From Ehretia macrophylla (taxonomy: Eukaryota; Streptophyta; Magnoliopsida; Boraginales; Ehretiaceae), in NCBI GenBank assembly GCA_037974665.1, contig CM075767.1, positions 89,492,644 to 89,556,643 of the forward strand: a stretch of 64,000 nt of DNA, read 5' to 3'. Of this stretch, positions 48,818-59,498 are shown in pieces. Position 1 is the first letter of the stretch; each line of letters starts with the position of its first letter. The notes below the pieces were generated by a model, which had not been told where the DNA came from, did not search any database, and was given only the letters and a program-made list of their open reading frames with translations. Made by a program: the position numbers and the translations under genes.

Positions 48818-49374
48818 CTTTTCAATTTTTTTTCCTCCGGTTAGGGTTGCCAAGATACTTTATCCACCACATTTCTATTATCTAAACCCACAGCACCTTT
48901 GGCAAGACAACTTCGCTTCACGTGGAGCCTGGTCCCGCAAACCGAGGGCGTAGGTCTTGTGACCAGGTCTCTGTCGCTCTGATGCCCATAACTTTTGATC
49001 CGTAAGGAGTTACGGGACGCACAGCATACCGTTGGAAAGCTCACTGAGAGCTCAATGACTATGGCAGCAAGCTTGCTTGTTGTGCCATATTTGGAGCCCA
49101 AAATCGAACATTTTCATCAATTTCGGGCAACTTTTCTAATTTAGCACTGTTTTTTCATCCCGGATCGTACGTCGTGAGCTGTTAAAAGGACGACAACCTT
49201 ACTCGCGGGACATTAGTGGGCCCTACAATTCTTCTATATCACGTCTTACGAGGATGCTGCATTGTTGAAGCGGATGGATTGTTTTTAAGCCCATTGGGCC
49301 TTCTGAATGGGCCATCTCTCTAGGCTGGGACTGTGAACCGTTAACACAATAAGGAATTTTACCCCCAACATGAC

Positions 49375-49494
49375 GAGTGCGATCATACCAGCACTAATGC
49401 ACCGGATCCCATCAGAACTCTGAAGATAAGCGTGCTTGGGCGAGAGTAGTGCTAGGATTGGTGACGTCCTTGGAAGTCCTCGTGTTACACCTCC
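49375..49494 (+). rRNA. 5S rRNA copy 74, probably impaired
   Basis: Differences: G2A, C47T, T52A, A77G, G85T, C92G, C93T, G97T, G113A, C118T. Its spacer carries the same 99-bp deletion junction (49565-49568) as unit 43. Confidence 0.93.
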
Positions 49495-49954
49495 CTTTTC
49501 AATTTTTTTTTCCTCCGGTTAGGGTTGCCAAGATACTGTATCCACCACATTTCTATTATCGAATCCCATAACTTTTGATCCGTAAGGAGTTACGCGATGT
49601 ACAGCATACCGTTGGAAAGCTCTCTGAGAGCTCTACGATGAGGGCAGCAAGCTAGCTTGCTTTGCCCTTTTTGGAGCCCAAAATCGAACGTTTTCATCAG
49701 TTTCGGGCCTCTTTTCTTATTAAGCTCTGTTTTTCCGTCCCGGTTCTTACATCATGCGCTGTTAAAAGGACGACAACCTTACTCGCAGGACATTAGAAGG
49801 CCCTACAATGCGTCGATATCACGTCTTGTGAGGATGCTGTTTTGTTGAAGCGGATGGTTTGTTGTTAAGCCCATTGGCCCTTTTGAATGGGCCATCTTTC
49901 TAGGCTGGGACTGTGAACCGTTGACACAAAAAGGAATTCTCCCCCCACCATGGC

Positions 49955-50074
49955 GGGTGCGATCATACCAGCACTAATGCACCGGATCCCATCAGAACTC
50001 CGAAGTTAAGCGTGCTTGGGCGAGAGTAGTACTAGGATAGGTGACCCCTTGGGAAGTCCTCGTGTTGCTCTCCC
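49955..50074 (+). rRNA. 5S rRNA copy 75
   Basis: Differences: G85A, C95T, A115T, C117T. Box A and IE are intact. The spacer has the clean 12-bp palindrome at 50323-50334. Confidence 0.94.
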
Positions 50075-50630
50075 CTTTTCAATTTTTTTTCCTCCGGTTA
50101 GGGTTGCCAAGATACTTTATCCACCACAATTCTGTTATCGAATCTCACGGCTCCTTTGGCAAAACAACTTCGCTTCACGTGGAGGCTAGGCCCGCAAACT
50201 GAGGGCGTAGCGCTTATGACTAGGTCTCCATCGCTCCGGTGCCCATAACTTTTGATCCGTAAGGAATTACGCGGCATACAGCATACCGTTGGAAAGCTCT
50301 CTGAGAGCTCTACGACGGGGGTAGCAAGCTTGCTCGTTGTGCCCTTTTTGGAGCCCAAAATCGAACGTTTGCATCAGTTTCGGGCCACTTCTCTTATTTA
50401 GCTCTGTGTTTTCATCACGGATCGTACGTCGTGAGCTGTTAAAAGGACGACAACCTTACTCACGGGATATTAGAGGGCCCTTCAATGCATCGATATCACG
50501 TCTTGCGAGGATGCTGAATTGTTGAAGCGGATGGGTTGTTGTTAAGCCCATTGGGCCTTCTGAATGGGCCACTCTGTAGGCTGGGACTGTGAACTGTTAA
50601 CATAAAAAGGAATTCTACCCCCAACTTGAC

Positions 50631-50750
50631 GGGTGTGATCATACCAGCACTAATGCATCGGATCCCATCAGAACTCCGAAGTTAAGAGTCCTTAGGCGAG
50701 AGTAGTACTAGGATGGGTGACCCCCTGGGAAGTCCTCGTGTTGCACCCCC
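50631..50750 (+). rRNA. 5S rRNA copy 76 (family T)
   Basis: Differences: C6T, C28T, C57A, G60C, G64A. Box C is intact. T79A and T106A, present in the other family T copies, are absent here, which suggests partial conversion. Confidence 0.93.
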
Positions 50751-51307
50751 ATTTTCAATTTTTTTTGCTCCGGTTAGGGTTGCCAAGATACTTTATCCAC
50801 CACATTTCTATTATCGAATCCCACGGCACCTTGGGCAAGACAACTTCGACTCACGTGGAGGCTGGGCCCGCAAACCGAGGGCGTAGGGCTTGTGACCAGG
50901 TCTCCTTCACTCTGGTGCCCATAACTTTTGATCCGTAAGGAGTTACGCTACGCAGATCATATCGTTGCAAAGCTCTCCGAGAGCTCTACGACGGGGGCAG
51001 CCAGCTTGCTTGGTGTGCCCTTTTTGGTGCCCAAAATTGAACGTTTTCATCAGTTTCGGGCCACTTTTCTTATTAAGCTCTATTTTTCCGTCCCGGATCG
51101 TACGTCGTGAGCTGTTAAAAGGACGACAACCTTACTCGCGGGACATTAGAGGGCCCTACAATGCGTCGATATCACATCTTGCGAGGATGCTACGTTGTTG
51201 AAGCGGATGGGTTGTTGTTAAGCCCATTGGGCCTTCTGAATGGGCCATCTCTCTAGGTTGGGACTGTGAACCGTTAACACAAAAATGAACTCCACCCTTA
51301 CCATGAC

Positions 51308-51427
51308 GGGTGCGATCATACCAGCAGTAATCCACCGGATCCCATCAGAACTCCGAAGTTAAGTGTGCTTGGGCGAGTGTTGTACTAGGATTGGTGACCC
51401 CCTGGGAAGCCCTCGTTTTGCACCCCC
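51308..51427 (+). rRNA. 5S rRNA copy 77 (family U), probably impaired
   Basis: Differences: C20G, G25C, C57T, A71T, A74T, G85T, T103C, G110T. Shares C20G, C57T, A74T and T103C with copy 46. Confidence 0.93.
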
Positions 51428-51984
51428 CTTTTCAATTTTTATTCCTCCGGTTAGGGTTGCCTTGATATTTTATCCACCATATTTCTATTATCGAATCCCA
51501 CAGCACCTTGGGCAAGACAACTTCGCTTCACGTGGAGGCTGGGCCCGCAAACCGAGGGCGTAGGGCATGTGACCAGGGCTCTATCGCTCTGGTGCCTATA
51601 TCTTTTGATCCGTAAGGAGTTACGCGCCGCACAGCATACCGTTGGAAAGCACTCCGAGAGCTCTACGACGGGGGCAGCAAGCTTGCTCGTTGTGCCCTTT
51701 TTGGAGAACAAAATCGAATGTTTTCATCAGTTTTCGGCCACTTTTCTTATTAAGCTATGTTTTTCAATCCCAAATCATATGTCGTGAGCTGTTAAAAGGA
51801 CGACAACCTTACTCGCCGGACATTAGAGGGCCATACAATACTTCTATATCACGTCTTCCGAGGATGCTGCGTTGTTGAAGCGGATGGGTTGTTGTTAAGC
51901 CCATTGGGCCTTCTGAATGGGCCATCTCTCTAGGCTGGGACTGTGAACCGTTAACACAAAAAGGAATTCCACCCCTACCGTGAC

Positions 51985-52104
51985 GGGTGCGATCATACCA
52001 GCACTAATGCACCGGATCCCATCAGAATTCCGAAGTTAAGCGTGCTTGGGCGAGAGTAGTACTAGGATGGGTAACCCCCTGGGAAGTCCTCGTATTACAC
52101 CCCA
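51985..52104 (+). rRNA. 5S rRNA copy 78 (family P)
   Basis: Differences: C44T, G89A, G110A, G113A. Box A and IE are intact. Counterpart of copy 47. Confidence 0.94.
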
Positions 52105-52662
52105 CTTTTCAATTTTTTTTTTCTCCGGTTAGGGTTGCCAATATATTTTATCCACCAAATTTCTATTAATGAATCCCACGGCACCTTGGGCAAAACAACT
52201 TCGCTTCACGTGGAGGCTGGGCTCGCAAACCGAGGGCGTAGGGCTTACGACTAGGTCTCCGTCGCTCCGGTGCCCATAACTTTTGATCCATAAGGAGTTC
52301 CGCGGCGTACAGAATACCGTTGGAAAGTCCTCTGAGAGCTCTACGACGGGGGCAGCAAGCTTGCTCGTTATGCCATTTTTGCAGCCCAAAATCGAACGTT
52401 TTCATCAGTTTCGAGCCACTTTTCTTATTAAGCTCTATTTTTTCATCACGGATCATACGTCGTGAGCTGTTAAAAGGATGACAACCTTACTCGCGGTACA
52501 TTAGAGGGCCCTACAATGCGTCGATATCACGTCTTGCGAGGATGCTGCATTGTTGAAGCGGATGGGTCGTTGTTAAGCCCATTGGGCCTTTTGAATGGGC
52601 CATCTCTCTAGACTGGGACTGTGAACCGTTAACACAAAAAGGAATTCTACCCCCAACATGAC

Positions 52663-52782
52663 GGGTGCGATCATACCAGCACTAATGCACCGGATCCCAT
52701 CAGAACTCCGAAGTTAAGCGTGCTTGGGCGAGTGTAGTACTAGGATGGGTGACCCCCTGGAAAGTCCTCGTGTTGCACCCCC
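52663..52782 (+). rRNA. 5S rRNA copy 79 (family A), near consensus
   Basis: Only the two family A changes, A71T and G99A. Box A and box C are perfect; IE differs at one base. Confidence 0.95.
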
Positions 52783-53339
52783 CTTTTCAATTTTTTTTCC
52801 TCTGGTTAGGGTTGCCAAGATACTTTATCCACCACATTTCTATTATCGAATCCCGCGGCACCTTTGGCAGGACAACTTCGCTTCACGTGGAGCATGGGCT
52901 CGCAAACCGAGGGCGTAGGGCTTGTGACCAGGTCTTCGTCGCTCTGGTGGCCATAACTTTTGATCCGTAAGGAGTTACGGGACGCACAGCATACCGTTGG
53001 AAAGCTCTCTGAGAGCTCTACGACTATGGTAGCAAGCATGCTTGCTGTGCCCTTTTTGGAGCCCAAAGTCGAACATTTTCATCAGTTTTGGGCCAATTTT
53101 CTAATTAAGCTCTGTTTTTCCGTCCCGGATCGTACGTCGTGAGCTGTTAAAAGGACGACACCCTTACTCGCGGCACATTAGAGGGCCCTACAATACTTCT
53201 ATGTCACGTCTTGCGATGATGCTGAGTTGTTGAAGCGGATAGGTTGTTGTTAAGCCCATTGGGCCTTCTGAATGGGCCATCTCTCTAGGCTAGGACTGTG
53301 AACCGTTAACACTAAAAGGAATTCTACCCCTACCATGAC

Positions 53340-53459
53340 GGGTGCGATCATACCAGCACTAATGCACCAGATCTCTTCAGAACTCCGAAGTTAAGCGTGC
53401 ATGGGCGAGAGTAGTACTAGGATGGGTGACCCCCTGGGAAGTCCTCGTGTTGCACCCCA
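53340..53459 (+). rRNA. 5S rRNA copy 80 (family P)
   Basis: Differences: G30A, C35T, A37T, T62A. IE and box C are intact; box A has one change. Confidence 0.94.
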
Positions 53460-54015
53460 CTTTTCAATTTTTTTTCCTCTGGTTAGGGTTGCCAATATAT
53501 TTTATCCACCACATTTCTATTAACGAATCCCACGGCACCTTGGGCAAAAAAACTTCGCTTGACGTGGAGGCTGGGCCTGCAAACCGAGGGCGTAGGGCTT
53601 ATGACTAGGTCTCCGTCGCTCCGGTGCCCAAAACTTTTGATCCGTAAGGAGTTACGCGGCGTACAGCATACCGTTAGAAAGAACTCTGAGAGCTCTACGA
53701 AGTGGTAGCAAGCTTGCTCGTTGTGCCCTTTTTGGAGCCCAAAATTGAATATTTTCATCATTTTCGGGCCACTTTTCTTATTAAGCTCAGTTTTTTCATC
53801 ACGGATTGTACGTCGTGAGCTGCTAAAAGGATGACAACCTTACTCGCGGGACATTAGAGGGCCCTACAATGCGTCGATATCACGTCTTGTGAGGATGCTG
53901 CATTGTTGAAGCGGATGGGTCGTTGTTAAGCCCATTGGGCCTTCTGAATGGGCCATCTCTCTAGACTGGGACTGTGAACCGTTAACACAAAAAGGAATTC
54001 TACCCCCAACATGAC

Positions 54016-54135
54016 AGGTGCGATCATACTAGCACTAATGCACCGGATCCCATCAGAACTCCGAAGTTAAGCGTGCTTGGGCGAGTGTAGTACTAGGATG
54101 GGTGACCCCATGGAAAGTCCTCATGTTGCACCCCT
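54016..54135 (+). rRNA. 5S rRNA copy 81 (family A)
   Basis: Differences: G1A, C15T, A71T, C95A, G99A, G108A. Includes all four changes of copy 50. Confidence 0.94.
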
Positions 54136-54692
54136 CTTTTCAATTTTTTTCCTCCGGTTAGGGTTGCCAAAATATTTTATCCGCCACATTTCTATTATCG
54201 AATCCCACGGCACCATTGGCAAGACAACTTCGCTTAACGTGGAGCCTGGGCCCGCAAACCGAGGGCGTAGGTCTTGTGACCAGGTCTCCGTCACTCCGGT
54301 GCCCATAACTTTTGATCCGTAAGGAGTTACGCGGCGCACAGCATACCGTTGGAAAGCTCTTCGGGAGCTTTACGACGGGGGCAGCTAGCTTGCTTGCTAT
54401 GCCCTTTTTGGAGCCAAAAATCGAACATTTTCATCAGTTTCAGGCTACTTTTCTAATTTTCGTTCCATTTTTTCGTCCCGGATCGTACGTCGTGAGCTGT
54501 CAAAAGGACGACAACCTTACTCGCTGGAAATTAGAGGGCCCTACAATTTGTCGATATCACGTCTTGCGAGGATGCTGCGTTGTTGAAGCGGATGGGTTGT
54601 TGTTAAGCCCATTGGGCCTTCTGAATGGGCCATCTCTCTAGGCTGGGATTGTGAACCGTTAACACAAAAAGGAATTCTACCCGCACCATGAT

Positions 54693-54812
54693 GGGTGCGA
54701 TCATACCAGCACTAATGCACCGGATCCCGTCAGAACTCCGAAGTTAAGCGTGCTTGGGCGAGAGTAGTACTAGGATGGGTGACCTCTTGGGAAGTCCTCG
54801 TGTTGCACCTCC
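54693..54812 (+). rRNA. 5S rRNA copy 82, head of a chimeric unit
   Basis: Differences: A37G, C93T, C95T, C118T. C93T restores the T usual in many plant 5S genes. The unit starts like unit 51 and ends like unit 53, with the switch between about 54975 and 55070. Confidence 0.94.
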
Positions 54813-55369
54813 CTTTTCAATTTTTTTTCCTCCGGTTAGGGTTGCCAAGATACTTTATCCACCACATTTCTATTATCGAATCCCACGGCAACTTGGGCAA
54901 GACAACTGCACTTCACGTAGAGGCTGGGCCCGCAAACCGAGGGCGTGGGGCTTGGGACCAGGTCTTCGTCGCTCTAGTACCCATAACTTTTGATCCGTAA
55001 GGAGTTACGCGACGTACAACATACCGTTGGAAATCTCTCTGAGAGCTCTACGACTAGGGCAGCAAGCTTGCTTGGTGTGCCCTTTTTGGTGCCCAAAATC
55101 GAGCCTTTTCATCAGTTTCAGGCCACTTTTCTTATTAAGCTCTATTTTTCCGTCCCGGATCGTACGTCGTGAGTTGTTAAAAGGACGACAACCTTACTCG
55201 CGAGACATTAGAGGGCCCTACAATGCGTCGATATCACTTCTTGCGAGGATGCTACGTTGTTGAAGCAGATGGGTTGATGTTAAGCCCATTGGGCCTTCTG
55301 AATGGGCCATCTCTCTAGGCTGCGACTGTGAACCGTTAACACAAAAAGGAATTCTACCCATACCATGAC

Positions 55370-55489
55370 GGGTGCGATCATACCAGCACTAATACACCGG
55401 ATCCCATCAGAACTCCAAAGTTAAGAGTGCTTGGGCGAGAGTTTTACTAGAATGGGTGACCCCCTGGGAAGTCCTCGTGTTGCACCCCC
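55370..55489 (+). rRNA. 5S rRNA copy 83 (family U)
   Basis: Differences: G25A, G48A, C57A, A74T, G75T, G82A. Shares G25A, C57A, A74T and G82A with copy 54. Confidence 0.93.
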
Positions 55490-55960
55490 CTTTTCAATTT
55501 TTTTTCCTCCGATTAGGGTTGCCAAGATATTTTATCCACCATATTTCTATTATCGAATCCCAGGGAACATTGGGCAAGACAACTTCGCTTCACGTGGAGG
55601 CTGGGCCTGCAAACCGAGGGCGTAGGGATTGTGACCAGGTCTTCGTCGCTCCGGTGCCCATAACTTTTGATCTGTAAGGAGTTACGAGGCGCACATCATA
55701 CCATTGGAAAGCTCTCCGAGAGCTCTACGACGGGGGTAGCAAGCATGCTCGTTGTGCCCTTTTTGTAGCCCAAAATCGAACGTTATCATCAGTTTTATGC
55801 CACTTTTCTTATTAAGCTCTGTTTTTCCTTCCCGGATCGTACGTCGTGAGCTGTTAAAAGGAGGACAACCCTACTCGCGGGACATTAGAGGGCCCTACAA
55901 TACTTATATATCACGTCTTTCGAGGATGCTGCGTTGTTGAAGCGGATGGGTTGTTTTTAA

Positions 55961-55987
55961 GCCCATTGGGCCTTCTGAATGGGCCAT
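55961..55987. promoter_or_regulatory. Site II (TGGGCY) cluster upstream of copy 84
   Basis: GCCCATTGGGCC followed by AATGGGCC gives two TGGGCC on the + strand and one TGGGCT on the - strand, about 60-86 bp before the 5S start. Site II motifs are bound by TCP factors in plant ribosomal-protein and cell-cycle promoters. Their presence is direct; a role in a Pol III array is inference. The cluster recurs upstream of most copies. Confidence 0.5.
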
Positions 55988-56011
55988 CTCTCTAGGATGG
56001 GACTGTGAACC

Positions 56012-56046
56012 GTTAACACAAAAAGGAATTCTACCCCTACCATGAC
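56012..56046 (+). promoter_or_regulatory. Upstream element of copy 84
   Basis: GTTAACACAAAAAGG ends about 20 bp before the start, so the A-rich run covers -28, where Arabidopsis 5S genes have a TATA-like box. No TATATA is present here. A C-rich patch lies around -12 and C is at -1. The arrangement is typical of this window; a second version with TTGTGCC occurs before copies 22, 26, 30, 31 and 38. Confidence 0.6.
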
Positions 56047-56166
56047 GGGTGCGATCATACCAGCACTAATGCACCGGATCCCATCAGAACTCCGAAGTTA
56101 AGCGTGCTTGGGCGAGAGTAGTACTAGGATGGGTGACCCCCTGGGAAGTCCTCGTGTTGCACCCCA
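56047..56166 (+). rRNA. 5S rRNA copy 84 (family P), best candidate functional
   Basis: Matches the window consensus from position 1 to 119; only position 120 is A. Box A, IE and box C are complete, base -1 is C, and TTTT (56168-56171) plus T8 (56175-56182) follow. It is the cleanest copy in the window. Its downstream spacer lacks about 53 bp at 56270-56272, which removes the GC-rich stretch and leaves CACGTC in place of the G-box. Ribosomal 5S RNA is made by Pol III with TFIIIA binding these internal elements and is assembled into the large subunit. Confidence 0.97.
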
Positions 56167-56167
56167 C

Positions 56168-56182
56168 TTTTCAATTTTTTTT
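56168..56182 (+). terminator. Pol III terminator of copy 84 (T4 plus T8)
   Basis: TTTT at 56168-56171 begins directly after the 5S end and a T8 run follows at 56175-56182. Runs of four or more T on the non-template strand end Pol III transcription. The same two tracts follow most copies. In copies 7, 13, 17, 21, 29, 33, 62, 65 and 68 the first tract is shorter or interrupted and the second remains. Confidence 0.85.
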
Positions 56183-56670
56183 CCTCCGGTTAGGGATGCC
56201 AATATATTTTATCCACCACATTTCTATTAACGAATCCCACGGCACCTTGGGCAAAACAACTTCGCTTCACGTCGCTTCGGTGCCCATAACTTTTGATCCG
56301 TCAGGAGTTACGCGGCGTACAACATACCGTTGGAAAGCTCTCCGAGAGCTCTACGACGTGGGCAGCCTCTTGCTCGCTGTGCCCTTTTTGGAGCCCAAAA
56401 TCGATTATTTTCATCAGTTTCGGGCCACTTTTCTTATTAAGCTCTATTTTTCCGTCCCGGATCGTACGTCGTGAGCTGTTAAAAGGACGACAACCTTACT
56501 CGCGGGACATTAGAGGGCCTTAAAATGCTTCGATATCACGTCTTGCGAAGATGCTGCGTTGTTGAAGCGGATGGGTTGTTGTTAAGCCCATTGGGCCTTC
56601 TGAATGGGCCATCTCTCTTGGTTGGGACTGTGAATCGTTAACACAAAAAGGAATTCTACCCCCAAATGAC

Positions 56671-56790
56671 GGGTGCTATCATACGAGCACTAATGCACCG
56701 GATCCCATCAGAACTCCGATGTTAAGCGTGCTTGGGCGAGAGTAGTACTAGGATGGGTGACCCCATGGCAAGTCCTCGTGCTGCACCCCC
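56671..56790 (+). rRNA. 5S rRNA copy 85
   Basis: Differences: G7T, C15G, A50T, C95A, G99C, T112C. IE is intact. Confidence 0.93.
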
Positions 56791-57346
56791 CTTTTCAATT
56801 TTTTTTCCTTCGGTTCGGGTTGCGAAGATACTTTATCCACCACATTTCTATTGTCGAATCCCACGGCACCTTGGGCAAGACAACTTCGCTTCACGTGGAG
56901 GATGGGCCTGCAAATTGAGGGCGTGGGGCTTGTGACCAGGTCTCCGTCGCTCCGGTGCCCATAATTTTTGTTCCGTAAGGAGTTATGTGGCTTACAGCAT
57001 ACTGTTGGAACACTCTCCGAGAGCTCTGTGACGGGGCAGCGAGCATGCTCACTGTGCCCTTTTTGGAGCCCAAAATCGAACATTTTCATCAGTTTTGGGC
57101 CACTTTTCTTATTAAACTCTATTTTTCCATACCGGATCGTACATCGTGAGCTGTTAAAAGGACGACAACCTTACTCGCTGGACATTAGAGGGCCCTACAA
57201 AGCGTTGATATCACGTTTTGCTTTGATGCTGCGTTGATGAAGCAGATGGGTTGATGTTAAGCCTATTTGGCCTTCTGAACGGGGCATCTCTCTAGGCTGG
57301 GACTGTGAAACGTTAACACAAAAAGGAATTCTACCCCCAACATGAC

Positions 57347-57466
57347 GGGTGCGATCATACCACCAGTAATGCACCGGATCCCATCAGAAGTCCGATGTTA
57401 AGCGTGCTTGGGCGAAGGTAGTACTTGGATGGGTGACCCCCAGGGAAGTCCTCGTGTTGCACTCCC
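57347..57466 (+). rRNA. 5S rRNA copy 86, probably impaired
   Basis: Differences: G17C, C20G, C44G, A50T, G70A, A71G, A80T, T96A, C117T. Relative of copy 65; both spacers also have GTGAAGGCTGGG. Confidence 0.93.
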
Positions 57467-58021
57467 CTTTTCAATTTTTTTTCCTCCTGTTAGGGTTGCC
57501 AAGATACTTTTTCCACCCCATTTCTATTATCGATTCCCACGGCACCTTGGGCAAGACAACTTCGCTTCATGTGAAGGCTGGGACCGCAAACCGAGGGCGT
57601 AGGGCTTGTGACCAGGTCTCCGTCGCTCCGGTGCCCATAACTTTTGATCCGTAAGGAGTCACGAGGCACATAGCATACCGTTGAAAGCTCTCCGAGAGCT
57701 CTACGACGGGTGTAGTAGCTTGCTCACTGTGCCCTTTTTGGAGCCCAAAATCGAACGTTTTCATCAGTTTCCGGCCACTTTTCTTATTAAGCTCTGTTTT
57801 TCCGTCCCGGATCGTACATCGTGAGCGGTTAAAAGGACGACAACCTAACTCGCGGGACATTAGAACGCCCTACAATTCGTCGATATCACGTCTTGCGAGG
57901 ATGCTGCTTTGTTGAAGCGGATGGGTTGTTGTTATGCCCATTGGGCCTTCAGAATGGGCCATCTCTTTAGGCTGCGACTGTGAACCGTTAACACAAAAAT
58001 GAATTCTACCCCCAACATGAC

Positions 58022-58141
58022 GGGTGCGATCATACCAGAACTAATGCACCGGATCCCATCAGAACTCCGAAGTTAAGCGTGCTTGGATGAGAGTAGTACT
58101 GGGATGGGGGGCCCCCTGGGAAGTCCATGTGTTGCCCCCTC
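58022..58141 (+). rRNA. 5S rRNA copy 87, probably impaired
   Basis: Differences: C18A, G66A, C67T, A80G, T88G, A90G, T106A, C107T, A115C. Box A is intact; IE and box C are changed. Confidence 0.93.
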
Positions 58142-58698
58142 TTTTCAGTTTTTTTTTCCTCTGGTTAGGGTTGCCAAGATACTTTATCCACCACATTTCT
58201 ATTGTCGAATCCCACGGCACCTTGGGCAAGACAACTTCGCTTCACGTGGAGGCCGGGCCTGCAAACTATGGGAGTAGGGCTTGTGACCTGGTCTCCGTCG
58301 CTCCGGTGCTCATAACTTTTGATCTGTAATGTGTTATGGGGCGCACAGCATACCGTTGGAAATCTCTCCGAGAGCTCTACGACGGGGGCAGCAATCGTGC
58401 TTGCCGTGCCCTTTTTGGAGCCCAAAATTGAATGTTTTCATCAGTTTCGGGCCACTTTTCTTATTAAGCTATGTTTTTCCGTCCCAGATCGTACGTCGTG
58501 AGCTGTTAAAAGGAGGACAACCTTACTCGCTAGATATTAGAGGGCCCTACAATGCGTCGATATCACGTCTTGCGAGGATGCTGCGTTGTTGAAGCAGATG
58601 GGTTGTTGTAAAGCCCATTGGGCCTTCTGAATGGGCCATCTCTCTAGGCTGGGACTGTGAACCGTTAACACTAAAAGGAATTCTACCCCCAACATGAC

Positions 58699-58818
58699 GG
58701 GTGCGATCATACCAGCACTAATGCACCGGATCTCATCAGAACTCCGAAGTTAAGCGTGCTTGGGCGAGAGTAGTACTAGGATGCGTGACCCCTTGGGAAG
58801 TCTTCGTGTTGCACCCCT
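58699..58818 (+). rRNA. 5S rRNA copy 88
   Basis: Differences: C35T, G86C, C95T, C105T. Box A and IE are intact. Confidence 0.94.
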
Positions 58819-59378
58819 CTTTTCAATTTTTTTTCCTTCGGTTAGGGTTGCCAAGATACTTTATCCACCACAATTCTATTATCGAATCCCACGGCATCTT
58901 GGGCAACACAACTTCACTTCACTTGGAGGCTGAGCCCGCAAACTGATGGCGTAGGGCTTGTGACCAGGTCTCCGTCGCTCCGGTGCCCAAAACTTTTGAT
59001 CCGTAAGGAGTTACACGGCGCACAGTATACCGTTGGAAAGCACTCTAAGAGCTCAACGACGGGGTTAGCGAGCTTGCTACTGTGCCCTTTTTGGAACCCA
59101 AAATAGAACGTTTTCATCAGTCTCGGGCCACTTTTCTTATTAAGCTCTGTTTTTCCGTCCCGGATCGTACGTCGTGAGCTGTTAAAAGGATGACAACCTT
59201 ATCCGCGGGACATTAGGGGGCCCTACAATGCGTCGATATCACGTCTTGCGAGGATGCTGCGTTGCTGAAGCGGATGGATTGTTGTTAAGCCCATTGGGCC
59301 TTCTGAAAGGGCCATCTCTGTAGGCTGGGACTGTGAACCGTTAACCCAAAAAGGAATTCTACCCCCCCCCCCCATGAT

Positions 59379-59498
59379 GGGTGTGATCATACCAGCACTA
59401 ATGCACCGGATCCCATCGGAACTCCGAAGTTAAGCGTGCTTGGGCGAGAGTAGTACTAGGATGGGTGACCCCCTGGGAAGTCCTCGTGTTGCACCCCC
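59379..59498 (+). rRNA. 5S rRNA copy 89, candidate functional
   Basis: Only C6T and A40G differ; all three internal promoter elements are unchanged. A run of 12 C (59362-59373) replaces the usual five just upstream, and the following spacer has an extra site II motif (unit 690 bp). Confidence 0.95.

Larger units (their letters stand above)
50631..53339 (+). repeat. T-U-P-A cassette 4 (units 76-79)
   Basis: Duplicate of cassette 1 at an offset of 20,712 bp, including the private TTGCCTTGATATT spacer variant in the U unit and G89A/G110A in the P unit. Confidence 0.75.
46004..54975 (+). repeat. Large segmental duplication, copy 2
   Basis: Counterpart of the 27.3-34.3 kb segment. It contains three units (71-73) not in copy 1. 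After a chimeric unit 82, homology resumes at a shorter offset (55.0-56.2 kb matches 35.65-36.9 kb), so units equivalent to 52 and the head of 53 are missing here. Confidence 0.75.
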
